From an uncultured cyanobacterium (GTDB taxonomy: Bacteria > Cyanobacteriota > Cyanobacteriia > Cyanobacteriales > Nostocaceae), in assembly GCA_903903925.1 (NCBI GenBank), contig CAIVAU010000061.1, forward strand, positions 1 to 64,000: a stretch of 64,000 bases of DNA, in the 5' to 3' direction. Shown here in pieces: positions 20,737 to 29,393 of the stretch. Each line of letters opens with the position of its first letter. The first letter of the stretch is position 1. The translations under genes and the position numbers were made by a program. The notes beneath the pieces were generated by a model. It was not told the DNA's origin, did no database searches, and worked only from the letters and a program-made list of their open reading frames with translations.

Positions 20737-21153
20737 TTAGATGTTCGGAAGTTGTTGAATTTCATTAATAACATTAGCAATGTTAGCTACATTTCCAGTC
20801 CCAATTGTCATAACGATATTTCCTACAAGTGTGATTAATGAACTAGTAAATTGCAATACTAGATTAATTCTTTCTAGATCGGCAATTCCCTGTTTAGCTT
20901 TTTCAATAGAGAACTCAAGAGCTTTTTTCGGCTCTTGGATGTCTGTGAGGATTTCAGTAAATATTGTATTATCGATTTTTTCAATACATTGACTGACTGA
21001 ACGTTCAGCTTTGATCATTTGATCGTAATCTTGCAATTGCAACTTTCTATCATCCAATAAAGTCTCTCTTGTATTGAAAATATTATCACGTAAGTCTCGA
21101 AAATTTTGACGCATTTCGATGAGTTCCGTTCGAGTTAATCTTTGTTCAGTCAT
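20737..21153 (-). CDS. Helical protein with hydrophobic C-terminus, unknown function
   Basis: A 138-residue protein. Residues 1-95 are highly charged and helical, probably coiled coil (LIEMRQNFRDLRDN, DRKLQLQDYDQMIKAER). Residues about 98-125 are hydrophobic and Gly/Ala-rich (LQFTSSLITLVGNIVMTIGTGNVANIANVI), like a membrane-inserting hairpin. AT-rich composition. It follows a lipoprotein gene by 42 bases in the same direction, with a GGAG-type ribosome-binding site just before its ATG, so the two form an operon. No family is recognised. Confidence 0.75.
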   Translation of the reverse strand: MTEQRLTRTELIEMRQNFRDLRDNIFNTRETLLDDRKLQLQDYDQMIKAERSVSQCIEKIDNTIFTEILTDIQEPKKALEFSIEKAKQGIADLERINLVLQFTSSLITLVGNIVMTIGTGNVANIANVINEIQQLPNI

Positions 21154-21195
21154 ATCTCTCTCCTTTATTTTATCGTGCTGATTGTGTTCTAATCT

Positions 21196-22392
21196 TTAAA
21201 ACGACTCTTCTAGCTTTTTAGTCAAAGGTTTGACCGTTTTAACATAATCTTGAAGAATTTTCTGAGTCACTTGAATTTCTTGAGAATTAAGTTGTTCTGT
21301 TTGAATTTGAGATGCATTTAACTTTTGACCATTTGTCGAAAAATAATTAGCACAAAAGGCTTTTTCAGCTTCTGGAGTCATGTTCCCTTTAAATTGGCTG
21401 GCTAGAGCATTATGAGTCGCAGCCGTCTTTTGTAAAATTGCAAAATAGGCTAAAGCCGCATCTTTTTTTTGATTGATTTCTTGGTTTTTCTTATCATATT
21501 CACTAGATAACATCAGTAATTCATTATTAAGTCTTTCTAAATTATTTCCAAACTTTACTGTATCGAGGCGATAAAGAGCATCAAAGTACCGATCAGATTG
21601 ATTTTCTTCTTCCTCAATAGCTCCTGTTACATAATAATCATTAATTAGGTTTTCTAGGCTTTTGATATAGCGACTAAGTGAATCATTGCTGCAAATTATG
21701 ATTGGTTTTAATTTGCTGAATCTTTTTTGATCTGCATAAAGATTAAGCAAAGATTGAGCAATGTTAGCACCATCTGTAAGACTAGTTTGAAATTGCTGTG
21801 TTTGAGGATCTGTTAAATTCGCATGAGTGGGATTTATTAGTTGAGCTCTAGTTTGGATAATAGCATTTTTAATGCCTTGCAAATTAAGATCAAAACTAAT
21901 AGTGCTATGACTAGCTAATCTTCCCAAGGTTTCAACATATGTGACCAAGACTCCATTTAATTGCATAACATTGTCTGAGTTTGCTTTTTCTACTTTGCAG
22001 GCAGCTTTGATTCTAGCAGGTAGAAATTTATAGGGGTTTATGGCACTATCAGAATTCAAAAACTCTGGTGATAAATTGTTGACTGGATTAGTGTTAGGTT
22101 GCTTAGTAGATGAAATGGAAAAATTCCTAGACGATTCTTGTTGTGAAGAAGCTGATGATAAAGTTGCTCTTCGTTCTTGCAAAACATTATTATAAGCAAC
22201 ATTTGCAACCTCTAATCTGTTACAAGAATCGTAGATATCTTGGATCATCTTAGTAGATGTATCTTTAAGTGAAGCAGAACTTAGACCGAAATCCTCAACC
22301 ATTTTTAAGTCCTGTTTACAGCTACCTAACATTATGGTGAGCGGGAAAAGAACAATCATTCGATTGAAAATTCTTATCCAATTTTTTGCCAT
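21196..22392 (-). CDS. Putative lipoprotein with long helical domain, unknown function
   Basis: A 398-residue protein starting at the ATG at 22392, which has GGAG nine bases upstream; the frame is open to 22458 but that stretch adds nothing. A lipoprotein signal is clear: MAKNWIRIFN, a hydrophobic run and the lipobox LGSC at about residue 25. The mature part is rich in Asn, Gln, Leu and Lys and mostly helical, with coiled-coil stretches (NNELLMLSSEYDKKNQEIN). It is the first gene of a two-gene operon with the helical membrane-active-looking protein at 20737. AT-rich codon use differs from the neighbours and suggests transfer. Confidence 0.8.
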   Translation of the reverse strand: MAKNWIRIFNRMIVLFPLTIMLGSCKQDLKMVEDFGLSSASLKDTSTKMIQDIYDSCNRLEVANVAYNNVLQERRATLSSASSQQESSRNFSISSTKQPNTNPVNNLSPEFLNSDSAINPYKFLPARIKAACKVEKANSDNVMQLNGVLVTYVETLGRLASHSTISFDLNLQGIKNAIIQTRAQLINPTHANLTDPQTQQFQTSLTDGANIAQSLLNLYADQKRFSKLKPIIICSNDSLSRYIKSLENLINDYYVTGAIEEEENQSDRYFDALYRLDTVKFGNNLERLNNELLMLSSEYDKKNQEINQKKDAALAYFAILQKTAATHNALASQFKGNMTPEAEKAFCANYFSTNGQKLNASQIQTEQLNSQEIQVTQKILQDYVKTVKPLTKKLEESF

Positions 22393-22667
22393 GATTAATA
22401 ACTCCATTAAGATTAATGTCCTGCTTAATGACTTGCACCATAATTGGATTGATAACAATTACTTTGGTGAGTCCTCCAGGAGAGAGTCACTACGACTTAT
22501 TTTGGTCAGCGTCAATGACAGTCAACCCTTCTTAAGCTTTGATTGTAAGTCTTATTAGGTGTCGGCAAAATTAACTTATGCACTTGGCGAAGAAAAATCG
22601 AAAATTTAGATTTTTTGTAGACCAAAAAAGTTTTCTATTGATACACTTTATAGGGGAGGTGTGATCA

Positions 22668-23285
22668 TTGAGTACAAAATGGACTGTCGTTGATCTTTTC
22701 TCGGGCGTGGGAGGAATGAGCTATGGTTTCCATGTCCACCCAAAGTTTAGGATTGCAGGAGCAGTCGATGCTCAGATCGGGAAGCCAAGTAGTAACAGAG
22801 GAACGCTGAAATGTAACGCAGGTTACAAAGACAATATAGGTGTAGAGCCAATTGATGATGATCTTTCGGTTCTTCAACCAGGAGATCTTCGACGTGTTCT
22901 AGATTCAAACATTGGGTCTGTTGGGCTTGATATACTCATTTCATGCGCCCCATGCACAGGTTTCTCCCGTACACTTCCTGCAAACCATCTTGTTGACGAT
23001 CCTCGCAATTTGCTCATCAGGCGAAGTGTTCTATTTGTAGAAGAATTCAGACCATCAATTTTTCTGATGGAGAATGCGAGGGAGCTTATAGTTGGAAACT
23101 TTAGTCACCACTATGAATACCTTAGAGACGAGCTTACCCGACTAGGATATCGAGTTTTCGGGAAAGTTCATCTACTGACAAGGTTCGGTCTTCCTCAACG
23201 ACGTGAGCGGTCTGTTATTATCGCTGTACACGGTGACCTTGAATTAAGGACACATTATACTTGCTTGCTTCCCAGCTGCATGTAA
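22668..23285 (+). pseudogene. DNA cytosine-5 methyltransferase, 3' end deleted
   Basis: The 205-codon frame opens with TTG behind a strong GGGGAGGTG ribosome-binding site. It contains C5-methyltransferase motif I (DLFSGVGGMSYGF), motif IV with the catalytic Cys (APCTGFSR), motif VI (ENAREL) and motif VIII (QRRERSVIIAV), in order. It then stops without the target-recognition region or motifs IX and X. From about 23252 the DNA is the other strand of the neighbouring gene, so the last residues (CLLPSCM) are antisense readings of that gene. The enzyme should be inactive. Full-length relatives have over 300 residues. Confidence 0.88.
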
Positions 23286-23522
23286 TGCCTGAACAAAGGC
23301 ATACTCAAATGCTTTCTTACCAAACTTCTCAGCATGGGTAGCATGGTGCATCACGAGACGATTTGCGAAATGTGTAGCAAACTCGGTCGAAACAAGATCG
23401 CTCGTTTCACTTGTATACTCCTCGATTGTAACGGTCATGGCTCGCGCCATTTCAAGGAGAAGCGTTATTTGAATGTGGTTGAGAGTACCAACAACCTTTA
23501 AAAACCGCTCGGTGATCTCCAT
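23244..23522 (-). pseudogene. N-terminal fragment of a probable restriction endonuclease
   Basis: A frame starting at the ATG at 23522 (MEITERFLKVVG) reads about 90 residues of protein-like, mostly helical sequence (LLLEMARAM, TEFATHFANRLVMHHATHAEKFGKKAFEYAF) and ends three codons after running into methyltransferase DNA. Position and tail-to-tail orientation with a truncated cytosine methyltransferase suggest it is the 5' part of the cognate restriction enzyme; I cannot name the family with certainty. Both genes lost their 3' ends in one deletion with its junction near 23252. Confidence 0.6.
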
Positions 23523-23569
23523 ATGTTTGTTTGCCTTTAAGCTTAATCTTAAAGGAGGAAAATGAGAAA

Positions 23570-24259
23570 ATGTCAACAACAGTTTTGATTGTCGGAGCCG
23601 GTAGTGGACTCAGTGCATCTTTAGCTCGCCTGTTTGCCAAAGAGGGATTTACTATAGCTTTAGCCGCTCGCCAAATTGACAAACTCAATGAGCTTTGCAG
23701 TGAAATTGGGGCTCGTAGTTTTGCCTGCGATGTCTCAAAATCAGATGATGTGAAGCAGCTATTTATTGATGTTGAAAGTCTTGTGGGTTTTCCTGGTGTC
23801 GTTATTTACAATCCTAGCTTCCGGGTAAGTGGACCCTTTGTTGATCTCAACCCAGATGACGTTGCAAAAACTCTCGATATAACAGCCTATGGTGGCTTTC
23901 TCGTTGCGCAAGAGGCGGCAAAAAGGATGTTAACTCAGGGGGGTGGTGCGATCTTCTTCACTGGTGCATCAGCAAGCGTCAAGGGTTATCCTCGTTCTGC
24001 TCCCTTCGCCATGGGTAAATTTGCCCTGCGTGGCTTAGCTCAGAGCATTGCCCGAGAACTAGCTCCGAAAAACATCCATGTTGCTCATTTCGTCATCGAC
24101 GGCGCAATCCGTTCGGCTGAACGCCAAGAACCAGCAGACAATCCAGATAGTATGCTCGACCCAGATGCGATCGCCCAAACCTATCTCAACATTCTACACC
24201 AGCCCCGGAGTGCCTGGACATGGGAAGTTGAGCTGCGTCCTTGGGTTGAGCGCTTTTAA
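23570..24259 (+). CDS. Short-chain dehydrogenase/reductase with Phe in place of catalytic Tyr
   Basis: A 229-residue Rossmann-fold oxidoreductase. The cofactor loop is TTVLIVGAGSGLSASLA with AARQIDK after strand 2, suggesting NADP(H). The usual YxxxK appears as FAMGK (APFAMGKFALRGLAQ), so the catalytic tyrosine is phenylalanine; the Ser of the triad may be in FFTGASAS. The same Phe is found in a subgroup of SDRs annotated generally as oxidoreductases. The start at 23570 follows AGGAGG and is preferred over an in-frame TTG at 23531. Its 3' end meets GTGGGGAGTGT-type repeats. Substrate unknown. Confidence 0.88.
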   Translation: MSTTVLIVGAGSGLSASLARLFAKEGFTIALAARQIDKLNELCSEIGARSFACDVSKSDDVKQLFIDVESLVGFPGVVIYNPSFRVSGPFVDLNPDDVAKTLDITAYGGFLVAQEAAKRMLTQGGGAIFFTGASASVKGYPRSAPFAMGKFALRGLAQSIARELAPKNIHVAHFVIDGAIRSAERQEPADNPDSMLDPDAIAQTYLNILHQPRSAWTWEVELRPWVERF

Positions 24260-24317
24260 AGGGAAGTGTAGGGAGTGTGGGGAGAGGGGGAATTTTACCT
24301 AACTCCTAACAAAAGAA

Positions 24318-24345
24318 GGGAGTTCCCTGCTAAGAGCTCCCTCTG
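24318..24345. repeat. Dispersed hairpin repeat, copy 1 (TTCCCTGCTAAGAGCTCCCT)
   Basis: GGGAG and GCTCCC flank a short loop, forming a small hairpin. The same 19-20 base sequence occurs with one or two changes at 56704-56719 and 56751-56770, there as an inverted pair around the 3' end of the NRPS-like gene. Confidence 0.6.
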
Positions 24346-24448
24346 AATCCTGACCGTTTTTGAATTTTGACTTTCGAGAAGCGACTTGACTCCTGACTAG
24401 TTGTGAAATAATTCTAGAAATGCAAAAATTAAACAACAAGAAAACTCC

Positions 24449-25645
24449 GTGGGTAAGTTCATGCCGGAAAAAGCTGGTAAGAAGCGTGTCTCCTTAGGAG
24501 TGTTGGGTGCAGCAGCCTTCATGGTAATTGCCGATGCGCGGGTTATTGACCCACTGCTTCACATTATCGCCGATGAATTCAAAACAGGGGTTGGAAGCGC
24601 AGCGGTAATCGTTTCAGCATATACAATCCCCTACGGGTTGTTTCAATTAGTCTACGGGCCATTGGGCGATCGCATTGGTAAACTTAGGGTAATGACGACT
24701 GCAATGGGAGCATTTGCAGTTGGAACGGCGATGTGTGCGCTTGTGCCAAATATCGCAATCCTTACCTTGTTGCGATTTCTTACAGGGATGGTAGCTGCTG
24801 CTGTGATTCCGCTGTCACTAGCTTATATTGGCGACAATTTTCCTTACGAAGAACGTCAAGCAGCACTTGGACAATATTTAGGTGCTCTAGTGTTGGGTCA
24901 GATCCTTGGCGGTAGTTTGGGCGGGATCTTTGGCGAGTATATTAGCTGGCGTGATATCTTTCTACTACTTGGAATTGTTTCCCTTGGGATTACTTTAGTG
25001 ATGTGGCGTGCAACCCGCAGTGTACCTGACCGACATCGTCCTCAAGGTTCAGTGGGTTTGGCAAATTTCCAACCTTACTACCAACTCATGACCCAACCTG
25101 CTGCTCGCATTATTATGATAGCAGTGTTTATTGAAGGATTTTGCATCTTTGGGGGACTCCCTTACATAGGTGCATTTCTCCGAGATCGGTATCATCTATC
25201 CTACGTTGCGATTGGGTTTATGCTGAGTGGGTTCGGATTGGGTGGGCTGATTTACAGTCGTTCTGTGAAGTGGCTGGTGAGCAGACTCGGCGAGGGTGGT
25301 CTGATCAGCGTCGGAGGATGGTTGATGTGTGCCAGTTACTTGTTCGTTGCCATATTCCAGAACTGGATACTGTTTATCCCCTTGAATATAGTCATGGGAT
25401 TAGGCTTCTATATGATGCACGGCACCCTCCAGACTCTAGCGACCGAGATAGCACCTAAGGCACGAGGTACAGCAGTTTCACTGTTTGCATTCAACCTGTT
25501 TATTGGACAGGGACTTGGTGCGGCTGTATTCGGTAGGGTTGTAGATAGTTCGGGCTACGTTCCTTGTTTTTTGATGGCTGGTGTGGCGATCGCACTACTT
25601 TCGGTTTGGTTTGTGAGGCAAAAGCAGCGTTTTGCCTTACGATAG
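24449..25645 (+). CDS. MFS transporter (drug/metabolite efflux type)
   Basis: A 398-residue, 12-helix major facilitator. It has the N-terminal half signature after helix 2 (YGPLGDRIGKLRVM, the GxLaDrxGrkxxl motif A) and motif C-like Gly/Pro spacing in helix 5 (GALVLGQILGGSLGGIFGEYISWRDIF), which is typical of proton-driven antiporters of the DHA1 group. Translation may start at GTG 24449 or ATG 24461. It stands alone between the SDR and tmk. Substrate unknown. Confidence 0.9.
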   Translation: MGKFMPEKAGKKRVSLGVLGAAAFMVIADARVIDPLLHIIADEFKTGVGSAAVIVSAYTIPYGLFQLVYGPLGDRIGKLRVMTTAMGAFAVGTAMCALVPNIAILTLLRFLTGMVAAAVIPLSLAYIGDNFPYEERQAALGQYLGALVLGQILGGSLGGIFGEYISWRDIFLLLGIVSLGITLVMWRATRSVPDRHRPQGSVGLANFQPYYQLMTQPAARIIMIAVFIEGFCIFGGLPYIGAFLRDRYHLSYVAIGFMLSGFGLGGLIYSRSVKWLVSRLGEGGLISVGGWLMCASYLFVAIFQNWILFIPLNIVMGLGFYMMHGTLQTLATEIAPKARGTAVSLFAFNLFIGQGLGAAVFGRVVDSSGYVPCFLMAGVAIALLSVWFVRQKQRFALR

Positions 25646-25739
25646 ACCTTCTTGACCCGAATTTCTCACAAGAGTGTGGGGGGTGTGGGAGGTAAGAAAG
25701 GAAAAGAATGCAAAAGTCGATCGCAGCGAAATTAAAAAG

Positions 25740-26393
25740 ATGAATGGCAAGTTGATTGTATTTGAAGGAGTGGAAGGTTGCGGTAAAACTAGCCAAATAC
25801 AGCTTTGTTGTGAATGGCTGCTGAGGGATGTTGCATGTAACGTCTCTGTCACTCGCGAACCAGGGGGAACAGACTTAGGGGTAGATCTGCGGCGCTTGTT
25901 ATTAGAAGTAGGGAAACACCCAATTGCTGACAGGACAGAATTACTCTTGTATGCTGCTGACCGATCGCAGCACGTAGAACAAGAACTCAAGCCCAATTTG
26001 GCGAAGGGTACAATTATATTGTGCGATCGCTACACGGACTCCACCATCGCTTACCAAGGTTATGGTCGCAACCTTGACATAAACTTAATTAATCAGCTAA
26101 ATGCTATTGCTACGGGAGGTTTAGAAAGTGACTTGACTTTGTGGTTAGATGTTGATGTTGAGGTGGGACTTGCTCGTAAACGAGGAACTTCAGCAATAAC
26201 TGACCGTATAGAACAGGAAACTTTAGCTTTTCATCGTCGGGTACAGCAAGGTTATGCTCAACTGTATGCTTCCTACCCTCAACGGATTGTGCGCGTAGAT
26301 GCTAGCTTGAGTCAAGAAGCTGTACAAAAACAGATTCAGGCAATTGTGAGCGATCGCCTGGCAAAGTGGGTAGCCAGCACTAAAACTAACTAG
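25740..26393 (+). CDS. tmk: Thymidylate kinase
   Basis: Phosphorylates dTMP to dTDP with ATP, the last specific step to dTTP. A 217-residue enzyme with P-loop FEGVEGCGKTSQ, the DRX substrate motif TREPGGTDLG, LLLYAADRSQH, and the DRYTDSTIAYQGYGR lid-side motif; LWLDVDVEVGLARKR is the base-binding strand. The ATG at 25740 begins directly with MNGKLIVFEG as in relatives, and is preferred to the in-frame extension upstream, which reads through a GTGGGGGGTGTGGG repeat. Monocistronic. Confidence 0.96.
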   Translation: MNGKLIVFEGVEGCGKTSQIQLCCEWLLRDVACNVSVTREPGGTDLGVDLRRLLLEVGKHPIADRTELLLYAADRSQHVEQELKPNLAKGTIILCDRYTDSTIAYQGYGRNLDINLINQLNAIATGGLESDLTLWLDVDVEVGLARKRGTSAITDRIEQETLAFHRRVQQGYAQLYASYPQRIVRVDASLSQEAVQKQIQAIVSDRLAKWVASTKTN

Positions 26394-26427
26394 ATAGCTT
26401 AATTAAAATCCTATTCTTGAGACATAA

Positions 26428-26519
26428 GACATAGCCGTGAAAATGATGTAAGGGCGCAATGCCGCCGCGCCCCTACCAAGGATTTCAACAAACGCATAAT
26501 TAGTTTTCACGGCTATGTC
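26428..26519. mobile_element. MITE-like element, copy 1 (92 bases)
   Basis: A perfect 16-base terminal inverted repeat, GACATAGCCGTGAAAA and its complement, encloses a second inverted repeat (GTAAGGGCGC with GCGCCCCTAC). It has no coding capacity. The right half is nearly identical to the element at 46104-46192 (CTACCAAGG, AACGCATAATTA, TTTTCAC). It lies 34 bases after tmk and could form a long hairpin in RNA. Confidence 0.75.
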
Positions 26520-26844
26520 TCATGGTTAATCGGTGGTTTAAGCTTGATAGCCTCACCATTCCTATACCAACAAATTTAAAGTTTGAAGACATATTTAATC
26601 CTAAGTATGACTTGGCGATGCAAAAGTAATAAAATTGACAGATAAAAATACGTATGGCAAGTTAGACTTAAATTAGTTTAAACTTATTTACACAAGATAT
26701 AAATAAGTTCATAAAATGCAGAAGTAATGTAAGGCAATGCTGGCTAGAGGAACATCTTCTTTAAGATAAGTTCATTTACAGCAATAAATTTTAACTTTTC
26801 TCCGCAAATTCCAAATCAAACTGTGGGGGCTAGGAAGTGTCACT
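26520..26844. other. AT-rich spacer upstream of the RND operon
   Basis: About 325 bases, AT-rich, with no coding sequence. It must carry the promoter of the RND efflux adaptor gene. A run of A/T-rich direct repeats (ATAAATTTAA, TAAACTTATTTA, ATAAGTTCAT) is present but no defined operator could be recognised. Confidence 0.4.
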
Positions 26845-28269
26845 ATGACAAATGAAAGTTTCGTAGAATTTAAAGCTGAAGAAGAAGAACCAGAAGTGGT
26901 TGGGAACAGCATCAGAACAGAGGAGAAACGATTTTCTCCAGCCAGTGCCCCTCTGCCTTGGTTGATGCCACTATTCTTAGGCACTGGCTTGGGGATAGGA
27001 ATTGCATCGGTTGGTATAAGTTTGCTACCTAGCCCAAATCAGGGTTCTATTGCCAAACCGTCACAACTCTCGCCCCAAACCCTTCCTACTGTCACCGTCG
27101 CAGAGGCAGTCACAACCCCCATCACCCGTAGCCTTAATACTACAGGTACTGTAGCTGCTCGTGAACATATCCTGGTTTTGCCGCAAACCAGTGGCTTGCA
27201 AATCAAGAAAATCTTAGTCAATGAGGGCAAACAGATCAAAGCGGGGGAGGTGCTGGCAATTTTAGACGATTCAGTGCTGCAAACACAAATCGACCAAGCA
27301 AAGGCAAAAGTAAAATCTGACCAAGGACTGTTAGAGCAAAAATACGCTGCCCTTGCCCAAGCCCGTGCCAACGTTGCCCAAGCCCGCGCTAACCTTGCAG
27401 GGGCACGCGCCGGTGAAAAAGACGCCCTCGTGAAACTCAAAAATTACCGACAACTAGGAACAGCAGGAGCAATTAGTCGCGAGCAATTGGATGATCGCGC
27501 CACCACAGCTACGACGAAAACAGAAGCTGTCAACGCTGCAGTGGAAGCTGTTAACGCCGCAGTGGCAACTATTGGTAGTGCCCAAGCAACCCTTAACAGC
27601 GCCCAAGCCGATGTGCAAAATAGTGTTGCCAGAGTGCAACAACTGCAAACACAGTTGGGACAAACGTTAGTTCGATCTCCAGTGGCGGGAATTATCGCTA
27701 AAAAGAACGTTGAGGTTGGCGATGTGACTAGCACAAAACAACTCTTTGAAATTATTCGGGATGGAGAACTGGAACTACAGGCACAGGTTCCAGAAACGCA
27801 GTTGTCCCAAGTTGTCATTGGTGTTGATGCACAAATTACCTCCGATAGTGATAGCCGCGTCCATTTGCCGGGAAAAGTACGGGAAATATCGCCCACCGTT
27901 GATGAGAAAAATCGTAAAGCGATCGTCAAAATTAATTTGTCACCAACACCCCTACTGCGTCCAGGGATGTTTGCCCGTGCTGCAATTACAACTAGTACAG
28001 CTATGGGAGTGAGCATCCCTGCCAAAGCTGTGCTGCCGCAATCAGATGGCAAAGCCATTGTTTTCACCTTATCAAGTGAAGACAAACAAAGGTCTAAAGC
28101 TTTAAAAAAAGAATTGGTTTACGTGGTTAAAGCTCAAAAAGTGCAAGTAGGAGAAATCATCAGTCATGGCAACATCGAAATTCAGCAAGGTTTGAACACA
28201 GGCGATCGCGTGGTTGTTGCTGGTGCGCCTTATCTCAAAGATGGCGATCGAGTGCGAGTTCCTTTTTAG
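26845..28269 (+). CDS. RND efflux periplasmic adaptor (HlyD/MFP family)
   Basis: Adaptor that links an inner-membrane RND pump to an outer-membrane channel. The 474-residue protein has a cytoplasmic acidic N-terminus, one membrane segment (about residues 43-62), a lipoyl-type half motif (ILVLPQTSGLQIKKILVNEGKQIKAGEVLAILDD), a long Ala/Gln-rich coiled coil (about 150-270), the second lipoyl half (LVRSPVAGIIAKKNVEVGDVTS) and beta-barrel and membrane-proximal domains. It pairs with the pump at 29394, but about 1.1 kb with a toxin-antitoxin module and a gene remnant separates them. Confidence 0.92.
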   Translation: MTNESFVEFKAEEEEPEVVGNSIRTEEKRFSPASAPLPWLMPLFLGTGLGIGIASVGISLLPSPNQGSIAKPSQLSPQTLPTVTVAEAVTTPITRSLNTTGTVAAREHILVLPQTSGLQIKKILVNEGKQIKAGEVLAILDDSVLQTQIDQAKAKVKSDQGLLEQKYAALAQARANVAQARANLAGARAGEKDALVKLKNYRQLGTAGAISREQLDDRATTATTKTEAVNAAVEAVNAAVATIGSAQATLNSAQADVQNSVARVQQLQTQLGQTLVRSPVAGIIAKKNVEVGDVTSTKQLFEIIRDGELELQAQVPETQLSQVVIGVDAQITSDSDSRVHLPGKVREISPTVDEKNRKAIVKINLSPTPLLRPGMFARAAITTSTAMGVSIPAKAVLPQSDGKAIVFTLSSEDKQRSKALKKELVYVVKAQKVQVGEIISHGNIEIQQGLNTGDRVVVAGAPYLKDGDRVRVPF

Positions 28270-28308
28270 TAAAATAGAAAAGTGAAATAACGAAAAAACT
28301 AAAAAATC

Positions 28309-28614
28309 GTGAATCCAACTTCACAAGATACTAATTTTGAGATAAAACAGTTCCCTATTAGGTTGCAAAAGGGTGGACAAATTACTGTTCCTGAGTTAGT
28401 GCAACATAACCTCAACTTGACTGAAGGAGATATATTGACGCTGCTGCAAGTAGAAGATTTAGTCTTGCTCACTGTTAAACAGCCCCAAGTTCCCCAGCTA
28501 GCAGATACAATCATCGCCATTATGGAAAATGAGGGCGTAGGCTTGACTGATTTGCTAGTAGGTTTAGAAGCGGAACGAGAGGCAATTTGGCACGAGCAAC
28601 ACCAAGATGCGTAG
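28309..28614 (+). CDS. AbrB/SpoVT-type antitoxin
   Basis: A 101-residue protein with a swapped-hairpin AbrB fold (IRLQKGGQITVPELVQHNLNLTEGDILTLLQVEDLVLLT) that would bind its own promoter, followed by a helical tail (LTDLLVGLEAEREAIWHEQ) that fits a PIN toxin. GTG start. Its end overlaps the PIN gene by eight bases. The gene is wedged 39 bases after the RND adaptor, inside what should be an efflux operon. Confidence 0.88.
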   Translation: MNPTSQDTNFEIKQFPIRLQKGGQITVPELVQHNLNLTEGDILTLLQVEDLVLLTVKQPQVPQLADTIIAIMENEGVGLTDLLVGLEAEREAIWHEQHQDA

Positions 28615-29047
28615 AGTCTTTGCTGACTCTAGTATATTCATTGCTGGAGTCGGTTCTCGTACTGGAGCTAGCCGCGCTGTGCTAACAATGGCTGAAATTG
28701 GTCTTTTCAAGTTAGTCATATCACAGCAGGTGTTGGATGAATGCCAGCGTAACATAAGTAAAAAATTACCTGCAGCCTTGCCAATTTTTGCCCAACTACT
28801 AGCTGCGATCAACCCGGAAATTTCGCCACATCCACCACAAGCAGAATCAGATCGATGGACAAATATTATAGAAGCGAAAGATGCCCCAATTCTGGCTGCT
28901 GCTGTACTGGCAAATATTGACCGGTTACTAAGTTTAAATACTAAAGATTTTACTCCCAAAGTCGCTGCCCAAAGTAACCTAATTATCCAGACTCCCGCCG
29001 ATTTTGTAAGAGAAATCCGAGGAATTATAGAAAGAGGGTTGCAGTAA
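28607..29047 (+). CDS. PIN-domain ribonuclease, VapC-like toxin
   Basis: A 146-residue PIN protein with Asp7 (FADSSIFIAG), Glu in QVLDECQRNI, Asp in EAKDAPILAAAV and the closing SLNTKDF. The eight-base overlap with the AbrB-type gene marks a VapBC-like pair. It is unrelated in sequence detail to the PIN toxin at 6487, apart from fold motifs. A weak hairpin (AAGAC/GTCTT plus T-run) follows within 20 bases of the stop. Confidence 0.9.
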   Translation: MRRVFADSSIFIAGVGSRTGASRAVLTMAEIGLFKLVISQQVLDECQRNISKKLPAALPIFAQLLAAINPEISPHPPQAESDRWTNIIEAKDAPILAAAVLANIDRLLSLNTKDFTPKVAAQSNLIIQTPADFVREIRGIIERGLQ

Positions 29048-29221
29048 AATTATCCTTTTTTCAAGACACCCAAAGCGTCTTTTAGCTCAAAGCTTCTTCC
29101 CCAATTGTAACTCACCAAGCATGAGACTCTACCAACCCTTTGCGGTCAGAAAGTAAACAGCTTGCCCATGCTTTTTATTTGTAGCAAATAATACTAGTAT
29201 AACTATTCAGTGTACCTTCTC

Positions 29222-29315
29222 AAGCAGTGCTGCTGCAAACAGATGGCAACGTCATTGTTTCACCCTATCAGGTGAAGACACATAAGAGTCTCTTGCTTTA
29301 GAACCAGTAAAGGTC
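29222..29315 (+). pseudogene. Remnant of a second RND adaptor gene
   Basis: About 90 bases align clearly with 28027-28120 of the adaptor gene: GTGCTGCTGCAAACAGATGGC against GTGCTGCCGCAATCAGATGG, then CATTGTTTCACC and AGGTGAAGAC against CATTGTTTTCACC and AAGTGAAGAC. One base is missing after CATTG and the frame is closed by a stop, so it is not coding. It lies between the VapBC-like module and the pump and is a scar of a duplicated or replaced adaptor gene. Confidence 0.75.
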
Positions 29316-29393
29316 TCAATACTGAGTAGGTTTTGCATTTTCAGTAACGCTTAAATTTCTATTCCCCACTCCCCACTCACCATTTACTCATTT

